DNA from: an uncultured Eubacteriales bacterium
GTDB lineage: Bacteria; Bacillota; Clostridia; Peptostreptococcales; Anaerovoracaceae
Direction: 5' to 3'
Assembly (NCBI GenBank): GCA_902766915.1
Contig: CACXFN010000135.1
Location: forward strand, 1-13,134
DNA: 13,134 nt
The translations under genes were made by a program, and so were the position numbers. The notes under the pieces were generated by a model that worked only from the letters and a program-made list of their open reading frames with translations, searched no databases and had not been told where the DNA came from. Shown here in pieces: positions 1-7,420 of this stretch; position 1 is the stretch's first letter; each line of letters starts with the position of its first letter.

Positions 1-1602
1 CTCTTCACTGGCAATCATATAATCAGCATGGTTTGCGGCCATTAACGCAGTTTCCGCTGTAGCCATTAAACAAGCATCAAAACCGATAAAGTCGAATTTA
101 ACACCGGCATTATTAAGCGCCTGATTGATCTGTGTCAATGACATGGCACCAGATCTCTGATATCTTTGGTCATATCCATATCCACTTACAGATCCTCCAC
201 CATGATCCCAGAAAATAAGAGCCATTCTGTTGGACGGATAATTCTGATATGCCCACTTAACGAAAGCTTCCAGTGTATCCGGACTAGTCATAGAAGAAGT
301 ACCTGCATTATCGTTGATTCTTCTTAGGCCAGATGCATTAATATCATAAATCTGATTGATGCCATTAGTCATCACATCGTTTTGCCATTTGGTACAGCCA
401 CCGGTAAACAAAACAATTTTAATCTTATCCGTACGGGATGATGCCAACATTTCCTGTAAATCTCTCGTTGCCATGGCATAATTGGATTCCAAATCCGTTC
501 CGCACATATAGATCATAATAGTGATTTCATCCTGACCATTACCTTTAATTGTGGTGTATTTATCACGAATGCCTGAATCAGCATTTGTATTGGTATTCAG
601 GTTTCCGTTATTGGATGCCAATTGCCATCCGGTGGAATAACCACTTCCTGCCGCAACAGATGCACCGGTTGTAGATGTACCACCAAAAAGGCTACCGTTA
701 TTGCCAGAGCCACCACTACTCAAACCACCAAATCCATAACTACCACTGGTGCCGGAACCGGAACTTGATGTGGTTCCAGAACTTCCTGATGATGTGGTGG
801 ATCCGGAATTACCGGAATTAGTTGTACTACCTCCCTGCTGAGTAGTTGTAGTATTTGAACCCGAGGTAGAATTACTGTTATTGGCGTTCGTATTGTTAGC
901 AGGACGCATCATTCTAAAAATAAGAAAAAATAAAACCACCGCAACTATCAAAAGCAAACAGCCTATTTTACTTCCGCCCCTTGTTGCCTTAGCGGGGGCA
1001 GCACCTCCCGGTGTAAAGCCACTGCTTGCTCCATTATTTCCACCACCTGGAGCGTATGAAGGGTTACTGCCGGGTTTCTGCTGGGCCTGTTGCTGTGCAT
1101 ACTGAGCTTGCTGTTGTGCTTGTTGCTGGGCCTGCTGTTGCGCATACTGAGCTTGCTGTTGTGCTTGTTGCTGGGCCTGCTGCGCCTGTAATTCCTGAAT
1201 TAATTGCTGTTGCAATTGCTGTTGCTGCTGCGGACTCAGATTGCTATATGCACTACCTGGCTGCCCCGTAAAGTTTTGACCTATATTCTGGGCAGCACCA
1301 ATACCTCCCAGGACACCTAAAATATCACCCAAATCCAACCCTTTGGAACCTTGAGAAAAACCCTGTCCCATTCCACGATTAACAGGCTCGGCTTCGCCGG
1401 ATGGATTTTTACTAAGCTTTTCGGCTTTTTTTCTAAACTCTTCCTGTAGTTCTTTTCTGGCTTGATCAAACACGTTTTGATCCACCCTTGGTCCCTGCCC
1501 TGTTCCCACAGGCCCCTGACCAGTACCTTCGCCTCGCTTAAAAACGCCCTTTCCTTCTTTTGCCTCTCCTCTTTCACGAGCGCGGGGTTTCTTTACATCC
1601 AT
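1..1602 (-). CDS. Membrane-anchored C11 (clostripain-like) cysteine peptidase, C-terminus outside window
   Basis: The frame is open to the left edge and gives the first 534 residues of a larger protein. A basic, Gly-rich N-terminus (1-40, with GTGQGPVG) is followed by a Gln/Ala-rich stretch (125-175), a single hydrophobic helix (about 213-229) after a basic patch, and a long Ser/Gly/Thr/Asn linker (about 231-345). The start of a C11 peptidase domain follows from about residue 358 (IYMCGTDLES). The family's catalytic dyad is visible as His467 in FWDHGGG and Cys511 in GFDACLMA. This predicts a type II membrane protein with an extracellular endopeptidase domain; C11 enzymes usually cleave after basic residues. 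The start at 1602 is chosen because AAGGAG lies 8 nt upstream, while the in-frame ATG at 1620 has no such site. The substrate is unknown. The family call is firm; the anchoring role is inferred. Confidence 0.9.
   Translation of the reverse strand, partial: MDVKKPRARERGEAKEGKGVFKRGEGTGQGPVGTGQGPRVDQNVFDQARKELQEEFRKKAEKLSKNPSGEAEPVNRGMGQGFSQGSKGLDLGDILGVLGGIGAAQNIGQNFTGQPGSAYSNLSPQQQQQLQQQLIQELQAQQAQQQAQQQAQYAQQQAQQQAQQQAQYAQQQAQQKPGSNPSYAPGGGNNGASSGFTPGGAAPAKATRGGSKIGCLLLIVAVVLFFLIFRMMRPANNTNANNSNSTSGSNTTTTQQGGSTTNSGNSGSTTSSGSSGTTSSSGSGTSGSYGFGGLSSGGSGNNGSLFGGTSTTGASVAAGSGYSTGWQLASNNGNLNTNTNADSGIRDKYTTIKGNGQDEITIMIYMCGTDLESNYAMATRDLQEMLASSRTDKIKIVLFTGGCTKWQNDVMTNGINQIYDINASGLRRINDNAGTSSMTSPDTLEAFVKWAYQNYPSNRMALIFWDHGGGSVSGYGYDQRYQRSGAMSLTQINQALNNAGVKFDFIGFDACLMATAETALMAANHADYMIASEE
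1081..1180. repeat. 45-bp tandem repeat encoding a Gln-rich 15-residue unit
   Basis: Two units (1081-1125 and 1126-1170) and the first 10 bases of a third (1171-1180) begin with CTGGGCCTG and share the core GCATACTGAGCTTGCTGTTG. The units differ at only a few positions. On the minus strand they encode Ala/Gln/Tyr repeats inside the cytoplasmic Gln-rich part of the C11 peptidase gene. The unit is a multiple of three, so copy-number change would keep the reading frame. Confidence 0.85.
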
Positions 1603-1610
1603 ACGTTCTT

Positions 1611-1616
1611 CTCCTT
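1611..1616 (-). promoter_or_regulatory. Ribosome binding site of the C11 peptidase gene
   Basis: AAGGAG on the minus strand lies 8 nt before the ATG at 1602. It falls inside the six codons that would be added by the alternative ATG at 1620, and so decides the start. The rest of the roughly 200-base gap to 1803 is AT-rich. It contains a 10-bp palindrome (AGATTAATCT, 1653-1662) and no promoter good enough to call. Confidence 0.7.
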
Positions 1617-1802
1617 CCATAAAAATGGTTCCATAACGTAACTTATATTCACAGATTAATCTTTAATACTAATCTAAAAAAACAAAAACATCCTTATTTA
1701 TCCACAAAGTTAAATACAAAATGACCATTAATATAATAACATTTTTTATGAAATATTGGTGATATTTATCAAAATTTTTGCTGAAAACAGTGAATTCAGC
1801 TG

Positions 1803-2537
1803 TTACCTTTTAATCTTGATTCCCTGCCTCTCTGCAGCATCTCTACCCACATTGCATCCCGGATTATTTAGCAAGCAATTGTGTCCGCATACGCCACAGT
1901 GCATATCTCTCCTTGAAGCTCTTATTCTTTCCCAGTTCTTGATTCTTCCCGTACTACTTCTTTCTATCAGGAATCCTCTCTTTTCCAATACTCCCTTCAA
2001 AGTATAAAGAAAGAATTCATGAGAAATTAAAACACAATCTCTTCCTTCTTGCTCTAGTATATCCACTATTTTTTCTGCCCGCTCTATTGTCTCTTTCTTT
2101 ATTTCCGGTTGTCTTCTGTTATTCAAATACCACTGTATTCTTGACCTTGCAACCCAGATTGAGCGTCCAATCATATTCCCAGTATCCTTATAGGAACGCT
2201 TTGGAACCTCATTTAAAAGCGCTGTAGAATACAGTTTGTCCGTAACCTCTATGGAATCTTTGTCGGTTCTTGTGGGAAAACCTTTCTCTAGTATTTCCTT
2301 ATCCAAATCGATTACGGTAACAGGAGAACTGTACTGAAAAACTTGCTTGGCAGTGTCATAAGTTCTTTGAAGTTTACTAATATAAACCTTATAACCTTCC
2401 GGAGATCCGGTTCTGCCCGAATAATCTAAAAGAGGCGAAATGTCATATTTCGCCTGTGCTTCATCGAAGCCTTTAGAATCATAGGATTTCTCCCAGCTCA
2501 TATTAACCTTGCCATGCCGGATCATTATTATTTTCAT
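1803..2537 (-). CDS. Histidine phosphatase family protein with C-terminal Cys cluster
   Basis: This is a 244-residue member of the histidine phosphatase (phosphoglycerate-mutase-like) superfamily, which removes phosphate through a phospho-histidine intermediate. The N-terminal RHG motif (R7-H8-G9) holds the nucleophile. SKLQRTYDTA carries the conserved second Arg, and LISHEFF carries the second catalytic His. After the fold ends, a short tail has C214-x2-C217-x3-C221-x6-C228 with H213 and H219 close by. Such a pattern could bind zinc or an Fe-S cluster and is not part of the basic phosphatase fold. There is no signal peptide, so it should be cytosolic. It is the last gene of a tight run: the ATG lies 5 bp after the M20 peptidase stop and has no obvious Shine-Dalgarno site, which suggests translational coupling. 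The substrate cannot be told; small phosphoesters are as likely as phosphoproteins. Confidence 0.85.
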   Translation of the reverse strand: MKIIMIRHGKVNMSWEKSYDSKGFDEAQAKYDISPLLDYSGRTGSPEGYKVYISKLQRTYDTAKQVFQYSSPVTVIDLDKEILEKGFPTRTDKDSIEVTDKLYSTALLNEVPKRSYKDTGNMIGRSIWVARSRIQWYLNNRRQPEIKKETIERAEKIVDILEQEGRDCVLISHEFFLYTLKGVLEKRGFLIERSSTGRIKNWERIRASRRDMHCGVCGHNCLLNNPGCNVGRDAAERQGIKIKR

Positions 2538-2542
2538 TTTTA

Positions 2543-3715
2543 TTATTCTATGGTAAGCAATTCAGCAACTAATTCTGCACCTTTAATTAAATCATCCACA
2601 TAACTGTATTCTGTAACGGAATGCACATTGTACATACCACAGGATAGTACTATTCCATCAATACCTTTTTCCACAAAGAATGCATTGTCACTTCCGCCAT
2701 GTGTAGATACCAGGTCTCCCTTCAAATCCAAATTGGAGCATGCCTTTTTAAATCGTTTGCACACCTCCCTATCCCCCGGAATATCAAAGGCACGGATATT
2801 TACCTCGTAATCAAATTGGCATTCTCCCTGCTTTCTTCCAATAAGAGACTCGCTCTTTTCCATTTCGGATTGGACATCTTTATCTAAAACAAGCTTTGCT
2901 GCTTCTTCCTTAAAAATCTCACCAATACGCTTCACTTCATTTACTGCTTCATCATGATTAAAGCTTCTTACTTCTCCTGCAACGAAGCATTCCTCTGTCA
3001 CAATATTGGTAGCATGGCCGGATTGGATTTTTCCAATGTTCACCGTCATTCCTCCAACATGACCCTGATCAATTCTGGCAATTGCATTAGCTGCTGCCTT
3101 CAGTGCATTAAGTCCCTTCTCCGGCTCAAATCCGGCATGGGCAGCTTTTCCCAGAACATTGGCAGTAAAGGATACTATTGAGGGAGCTTTAACTGCCGCA
3201 TCTCCCGGAGGGCCGCTTAAATCCAATGCGTAAGCCATCTTAGATTGAATCTTATCAAAGTCAAAATTCGCAACACCCTTTCCGTGTTGTTCTTCGCAAA
3301 CGGAGAAAATTATTTCAATATCCCCCACAGACTGTCCGCTTTCCTTTACCATCCGGATTCCTTCCAATATGGCTACAACTCCCGATAGATCATCTCCGCC
3401 CAGAACAGTATTGCCATCACTGGTTATTTTTCCATCTCCATCAATATTGACAACCTTGCCTATGCCCGGCTTAACTGTATCCATATGTCCCGATAGTAGA
3501 ATGGATTCCTTATTTGAATCACCCTGCAAAAATGCATATAGATTACCTGCAGTGCCTCCTATAATATCATCAACACAATCCTCCTCCACCTCAAATCCAA
3601 GTTCTTGAAGTTTTAAGGTCAGGGCGTCTGCCATTTCTCTTTCGTTGTAACTCTCGGAATCAATAGATGCTAATTCCACAAATTCTTTTACGATTCTTTC
3701 CTTGTTAATATTCAT
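2543..3715 (-). CDS. M20 family metallopeptidase, PepT-like
   Basis: This is a 390-residue, probably di-zinc, cytosolic aminopeptidase or amidohydrolase of the M20 family, close to the peptidase T branch. The metal and catalytic set is complete: GHMDT (H77, D79), GGDDLSG (bridging Asp about D108), the EE pair (E141-E142), DLSG (D165) and a C-terminal H365 in NVHS. The dimerisation (lid) domain lies between, with AAHAGFEPEKG around H193. The frame extends upstream to an ATG at 3757, but that would overlap the preceding gene by 29 bp and add residues without family character. The ATG at 3715, 13 bp after the preceding stop, is preferred, although its Shine-Dalgarno site is weak. A peptidase in a run of phosphatases is unexpected; the natural substrate could be a phosphorylated peptide or an amino-acid conjugate, but that is speculation. 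Confidence 0.88.
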   Translation of the reverse strand: MNINKERIVKEFVELASIDSESYNEREMADALTLKLQELGFEVEEDCVDDIIGGTAGNLYAFLQGDSNKESILLSGHMDTVKPGIGKVVNIDGDGKITSDGNTVLGGDDLSGVVAILEGIRMVKESGQSVGDIEIIFSVCEEQHGKGVANFDFDKIQSKMAYALDLSGPPGDAAVKAPSIVSFTANVLGKAAHAGFEPEKGLNALKAAANAIARIDQGHVGGMTVNIGKIQSGHATNIVTEECFVAGEVRSFNHDEAVNEVKRIGEIFKEEAAKLVLDKDVQSEMEKSESLIGRKQGECQFDYEVNIRAFDIPGDREVCKRFKKACSNLDLKGDLVSTHGGSDNAFFVEKGIDGIVLSCGMYNVHSVTEYSYVDDLIKGAELVAELLTIE

Positions 3716-3728
3716 ATTATCACACTTT

Positions 3729-4703
3729 CTATTTATTATACTTGCTCCACATTGCATCCGTTGCTGCTTTAATGGACTGCGTCATTTCATCAATCTGATT
3801 AATCGACCATGCCTCCTTATCCTTTCTAAGGAAGGAAGTCTTATCAACTCTATTGTCAAATATTCCAATTGGAATATGCCATGTCTTTTCTTCTTTCTTA
3901 ATTGTTATTGTATTTGGAACTTCCGTGTGCTCGATTAAATAAGCCATATCATCGCAGCCATAATCTCCAAGCATAACCCCAATTGGAACTCCATGGAACA
4001 GATTGGAGCCAGGATCATCGGGGTTTGCTCTTTCATTATTCTTTCTTCTGGATTCTTCCGGTGTAACCCAAATGTATAGAAGAACCGCATCACTCAGGAT
4101 TTCATCCGATAAATGAGGAATTGTATACTGGTATCCATATCCGCCGGTAAGCGGCATCTCGGATCCATCAGGACCGCCACGAGCACATTCAATAATGATG
4201 GTTCTGTCATCAAAATCATCCGTATACTGGGATTCCAATCCATCAACAATAGCTTTGGCCTCATCCTCAAGTTCCTCAGCTATTTCTACAATCAAGTCAT
4301 CATCAAGCGCTGCTATTCTTGGTTCAAATCCAACTTTTGAAGCGGCTTGATCTATCCTAGAAAAAAGGTTCATAGCATAACTCTCAGTATTTAGGATATT
4401 CTGTTCCTTCATGTTATTATAATCTTCATTCAGAAGCAAGGTAAGTGTACCCCAGTCTCTTTCATCATAGAAGGGCAATTCATCAGATTCGTAGAATAAT
4501 CTATCTTCTCCCTTTCCTTCCAATGTATTATCAATCAACCTCATAAAATGAACATATGGAAAATCATCCAGCTGCAGGTTGGCCCCAATATGAAAATCAT
4601 CTCTTAATTTATCCGGATCCATATTGGCCATAAAGTTTCTTACTTCAGACTTCCCGCTTGCCGGAAGGGCAAATAAAAGTATGGTCTTAAAAATATTGTT
4701 CAT
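3729..4703 (-). CDS. P-loop NTP-binding protein of unrecognised family
   Basis: A 324-residue soluble protein with an N-terminal hydrophobic strand and a Walker A motif, A12-LPASGK-S19, in a kinase-like position. No family was recognised beyond P-loop NTPase. The motif at the extreme N-terminus, the overall size and the lack of ABC or AAA signatures fit a small-molecule kinase or nucleotide-dependent regulator better than a transporter ATPase. Other regions that look constrained are RTIIIECARGGPDGSEMP, which could supply an acidic Walker B-like residue, and ANPDDPGSNLFHGVP. The protein is acidic and has no membrane segment. Two ATGs stand in tandem. AGGAG is only 3 nt from the first (4706) and 6 nt from the second (4703), so the second is used here. 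It sits between the metallophosphatase (90 bp upstream) and the M20 peptidase (13 bp downstream), apparently in one operon. Confidence 0.75.
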   Translation of the reverse strand: MNNIFKTILLFALPASGKSEVRNFMANMDPDKLRDDFHIGANLQLDDFPYVHFMRLIDNTLEGKGEDRLFYESDELPFYDERDWGTLTLLLNEDYNNMKEQNILNTESYAMNLFSRIDQAASKVGFEPRIAALDDDLIVEIAEELEDEAKAIVDGLESQYTDDFDDRTIIIECARGGPDGSEMPLTGGYGYQYTIPHLSDEILSDAVLLYIWVTPEESRRKNNERANPDDPGSNLFHGVPIGVMLGDYGCDDMAYLIEHTEVPNTITIKKEEKTWHIPIGIFDNRVDKTSFLRKDKEAWSINQIDEMTQSIKAATDAMWSKYNK

Positions 4704-4792
4704 CATTATCTCCTATTCCAAGTATTATTTGTTTTGATTATTATTCTGTTTCTCATTTCGTTTTTATTTATTTCATTTTATAATTTATCCCC

Positions 4793-6448
4793 CTATATTT
4801 CTATACTAATATTATTAATTGGTTTGAAATCTATTATACCAATACTTTTGATTTCCTTAACCAAAATATCTATCATGGTTGTTGAGTCCACCCAAACCGT
4901 TTCAGCATCACTAAGCATGAAGAAGTCTCCGCCACCTGCAGCCCTATAGTGATTAATTGCTATGGTTAATTCCGTATCTTCTTGAACCGGACTGCCACCC
5001 ATTGTTAAAGAGGTGATTCTTTCGCCTATCGGATTGGACACCTTAGCTGTATACTCAACTCCATCCAATAAATCATAATTGAAGTATTGGGGGGTTGGAA
5101 TCTCATATTTGGGATTAACTATTATTCTTTCTGTATCCCCTCTTCTTTCCACATCCCAGAATGCTACGGTCTGCTCCAAATATTCCTTTAAGATTTTTCC
5201 ATTGATTCTTTTTACCACTATATTATCCGGAAAAACATATGTGCTCACAATCTGTCTAATGGTAATATCCGGTCCTATTCCTGTTGCTCCCTGGAATAAA
5301 GCAACTGCTGAAATATCCGCCTTTGAATATTTCAGTTGCACACTGTTTATGTAGGTTATTAGTTGAGACTTATTAAGTCTGGCATCAAATTCATCATGAA
5401 CTCTTAGATCCAGCCTTGTCTCACCAATTATTTGATCCAGCCAAATCTGGCATGCTTCTTCTTCATCTCTGACTAAATCTAAAATCCCCTCATCAGCTTC
5501 AGTCTCAATTTTTATTAACTCAGCTTCCATATGACATTTTTGATTTATCGCATCTCCATCCTTTAAATCATATGGATAAATATCTACACATGCAATATGT
5601 TCACCATTTGCTCCAGGTTGAACAAAGACTCTTCCATCATTTGTATTAACAATTAATTTATGTTGATGTCCTGTTAGAAATACGTCTATTTCCGGTATTT
5701 CACTTAGGATCTTATACCCTTGATTCTCGCCGGTATCCTTACCTATGGGTTGCCCTGTTTCCGGGTCAATTTCAAATCCACCGTGATAAACGCAAACAAT
5801 AAAATCTGCCTCTCCATTAGCCTTTATGCGTGCAACGTTTTCCTTTGCAGATTCCAAAGCATCAAAAAACTCAAACCCCTCCAAGTGCTCTTCACTTTCC
5901 CAATGCTTTACATAATGTGTGAGAAGTCCAAAAATAGCTATTCGTTTTCCTGCTATCTCTTTAATTACATAGGTTTTATCCAATCCTCCCTCAGCGCATT
6001 TTTCCTTTCTCCAATCCTCTGGTGTTTCCATCTGCAAATCATTACACCTCAATATACTCCTACCTTGATAGGTTATGTTCTGTGTAATACAGAGGGCACC
6101 GCTGGTTTCGATATGTCTAAAAAGTACCTCCGGTCCAAAATTAAAATCGTGATTTCCCAGATTTATATAATCATAATTAATGGCCTTCATAACTCTACTG
6201 ACTGGAGAAGGATCACGGTCTTTTAAATCGGTCATCATGTGATATAGTTGAAGCGGAGAACCCTCCAATACATCACCATTATCTATCAAAATCGTATTAT
6301 CATCTCTTAGCTTCTTAATTGTGCTATACAGTCTGGCAAATCCATATTCCTTTATGCTTCCATCAGCATAACTATGAGGAAATACTTTTCCATGGACGTC
6401 AGAAGTCATTAGTATTCTTATTCGGTTTTTATTGTTGTCTTTGTTCAT
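4793..6448 (-). CDS. UshA-like bifunctional metallophosphatase / 5'-nucleotidase, apparently cytosolic
   Basis: This 551-residue protein has the two-domain layout of the UshA/YfkN 5'-nucleotidase and 2',3'-cyclic phosphodiesterase family. The N-terminal calcineurin-like metallophosphoesterase domain shows every metal motif: SDVHG (D17, H19), NGD (D59), GNHD (N99, H100), YHGG (H222) and GHQH (H261, H263). The C-terminal 5'-nucleotidase domain (about 330-520) is recognisable by YVFPDNIVVKRINGKILKEYLEQ-type sequence and by NHYRAAGGGDFF near the end. Many relatives are exported, but this one begins with polar and charged residues directly before the first motif and has no signal peptide, so it should act in the cytosol, like B. 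subtilis YunD. Likely substrates are nucleotides, cyclic nucleotides or other phosphomonoesters. It is first in the minus-strand run and diverges from the PTP gene. An AAAGGA upstream is rather far (14 nt) from the ATG. Confidence 0.9.
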   Translation of the reverse strand: MNKDNNKNRIRILMTSDVHGKVFPHSYADGSIKEYGFARLYSTIKKLRDDNTILIDNGDVLEGSPLQLYHMMTDLKDRDPSPVSRVMKAINYDYINLGNHDFNFGPEVLFRHIETSGALCITQNITYQGRSILRCNDLQMETPEDWRKEKCAEGGLDKTYVIKEIAGKRIAIFGLLTHYVKHWESEEHLEGFEFFDALESAKENVARIKANGEADFIVCVYHGGFEIDPETGQPIGKDTGENQGYKILSEIPEIDVFLTGHQHKLIVNTNDGRVFVQPGANGEHIACVDIYPYDLKDGDAINQKCHMEAELIKIETEADEGILDLVRDEEEACQIWLDQIIGETRLDLRVHDEFDARLNKSQLITYINSVQLKYSKADISAVALFQGATGIGPDITIRQIVSTYVFPDNIVVKRINGKILKEYLEQTVAFWDVERRGDTERIIVNPKYEIPTPQYFNYDLLDGVEYTAKVSNPIGERITSLTMGGSPVQEDTELTIAINHYRAAGGGDFFMLSDAETVWVDSTTMIDILVKEIKSIGIIDFKPINNISIEI

Positions 6449-6530
6449 TATTATTTTTTGAATCCTTTAATAAACCACAGTTCCTAGCCGGATAGAAGCC
6501 TTGATTTATCTTCTCTACTCCTGTTTATAT

Positions 6531-6559
6531 TTGACTTTATTACCACTTTCTTTTAATAT
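6531..6559 (+). promoter_or_regulatory. Predicted sigma-A promoter of the PTP-family phosphatase
   Basis: TTGACT (6531-6536), a 17-nt spacer and TAATAT (6554-6559) make a near-consensus -35/-10 pair, 24 nt before the ATG at 6584. The untranslated leader would therefore be short. The 135-bp divergent gap (6449-6583) must also hold a promoter for the minus-strand metallophosphatase run, but no equally good pair was found there. Confidence 0.7.
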
Positions 6560-6573
6560 ATCCTAATTAAGAA

Positions 6574-6579
6574 AGGTGG
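6574..6579 (+). promoter_or_regulatory. Ribosome binding site of the PTP-family phosphatase
   Basis: AGGTGG, with AAAGG just before it, ends 4 nt before the ATG at 6584 and supports this start codon. Confidence 0.6.
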
Positions 6580-6583
6580 AACA

Positions 6584-7354
6584 ATGTCAATCAATCCTCA
6601 TTTTAGAGATCATATAAATTTCCGAGACCTAGGAGGTTATCTCAGTTCAGATGGCCGCAAGATTAAACACGGGCTTCTTTACAGAAGCGGCGGACTCTAT
6701 CTCATGAACCCGGAAGAATTGGAAACCCTAAAATCTCTCAATATTAAAAGCGTTTTAGATCTTCGCACTTCCGAAGAGTCTTCTGCTCAGCCTGATCCAT
6801 TACTCCCGGGAGTCGAAATGATTCGACACAGCGGATTAACCTTCGCCAATGGCGATGAAATCGATTTCTCCCCTGTTGGCATGAGTAAAATTGGAGAAGA
6901 TGGCTACAACCAGTTGGCATTGCTTAAGGAGTACTATACTCACATTCCATTTAACAATGAAGCTTTTAGAATCTTCATGTCCAGAGTTGCCAATAATCAG
7001 GTTCCCCTACTTTTTCATTGCCACACGGGCAAGGATAGAACCGGGGTATTGTCTATCGTTCTTCTTCTTGCTTTAGGCGTAGCTGGGGAAATCGTTTTAA
7101 AGGATTTCCTACTAAGCAATGAATTCCATAAGCAAACCATCGAAGATGCATTATCTAAAGATAAAGATAGAATCAATGATCATCCCGAATTGGGAGAGTT
7201 AATTCAAATGCGAACCGGTGTTACAGAAACCATCGGGAGAATGGTTATAGAATCCATTTCCAATAGTTACGACACATTGGATAACTATTATCAAATTGAA
7301 TACGGTCTTTCTCCTTTAGATTTACAGATGATAAGAGATAAGTATTTAGAATAA
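6584..7354 (+). CDS. Cys-based PTP-family phosphatase (LipA/MptpB-like)
   Basis: A 256-residue cytosolic phosphatase of the bacterial tyrosine-phosphatase family that opens with the hallmark NFRDLGGY (12-19) followed by DGR. The catalytic P-loop is HCHTGKDRTG, with nucleophile C146 and phosphate-binding R152 (C-x2-G-x2-R). The Lys150-Asp151 pair before the Arg is typical of the LipA/MptpB branch, whose members dephosphorylate phosphotyrosine, phosphoserine/threonine and phosphoinositides. No secretion signal is present; secreted family members act on host targets, so a cytosolic form suggests a metabolic or internal substrate. It is the only plus-strand gene, divergent from the metallophosphatase run and convergent with the ABC importer genes, and it has its own promoter and ribosome binding site. 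The true substrate is not evident; a small organophosphate is possible given the neighbours. Confidence 0.9.
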   Translation: MSINPHFRDHINFRDLGGYLSSDGRKIKHGLLYRSGGLYLMNPEELETLKSLNIKSVLDLRTSEESSAQPDPLLPGVEMIRHSGLTFANGDEIDFSPVGMSKIGEDGYNQLALLKEYYTHIPFNNEAFRIFMSRVANNQVPLLFHCHTGKDRTGVLSIVLLLALGVAGEIVLKDFLLSNEFHKQTIEDALSKDKDRINDHPELGELIQMRTGVTETIGRMVIESISNSYDTLDNYYQIEYGLSPLDLQMIRDKYLE

Positions 7355-7364
7355 TACTTATCTC
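7335..7364 (+). terminator. Hairpin over the stop codon of the PTP gene, possible weak bidirectional terminator
   Basis: GAGATAAGTATT (7335-7346) and AATACTTATCTC (7353-7364) form a perfect 12-bp stem with a 6-nt loop. The TAA stop of the phosphatase lies in the loop and the base of the stem. It sits between two convergent genes, where termination is expected, but neither strand has a proper U-tract after it, so the call is tentative. Confidence 0.4.
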
Positions 7365-7420
7365 CTTCTATCTATCCACTATATGTAATCTCTATCTTGT
7401 TTAAGGTCTTAATAGTATTC

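Noticed and set aside
881..1271. Plus-strand frames rich in Leu, Ala and Val across the Gln-rich repeat region
   Set aside because: They are antisense readings of the Gln/Ala repeat of the C11 peptidase; they have no ribosome binding site and no recognisable domain.
1653..1662. Palindrome AGATTAATCT upstream of the C11 peptidase gene as an operator
   Set aside because: A 10-bp AT-rich palindrome is expected by chance in such DNA, and no promoter could be placed around it.
1780..1800. Hairpin GCTGAA-N9-TTCAGC just after the histidine phosphatase stop as a terminator
   Set aside because: The stem is only 6 bp and is followed on the minus strand by A5 before T4, so it lacks the U-tract of an intrinsic terminator.
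5720..6226. A 168-codon plus-strand frame inside the metallophosphatase gene
   Set aside because: It is antisense to a gene with all metal-binding motifs intact, and its translation is Cys/Ile/Leu-rich with no family features.
6449..6530. Search for a Pho-box-like repeat in the divergent gap
   Set aside because: No regularly spaced TTNANA-type repeats were found, so phosphate control of these genes cannot be claimed from the sequence.
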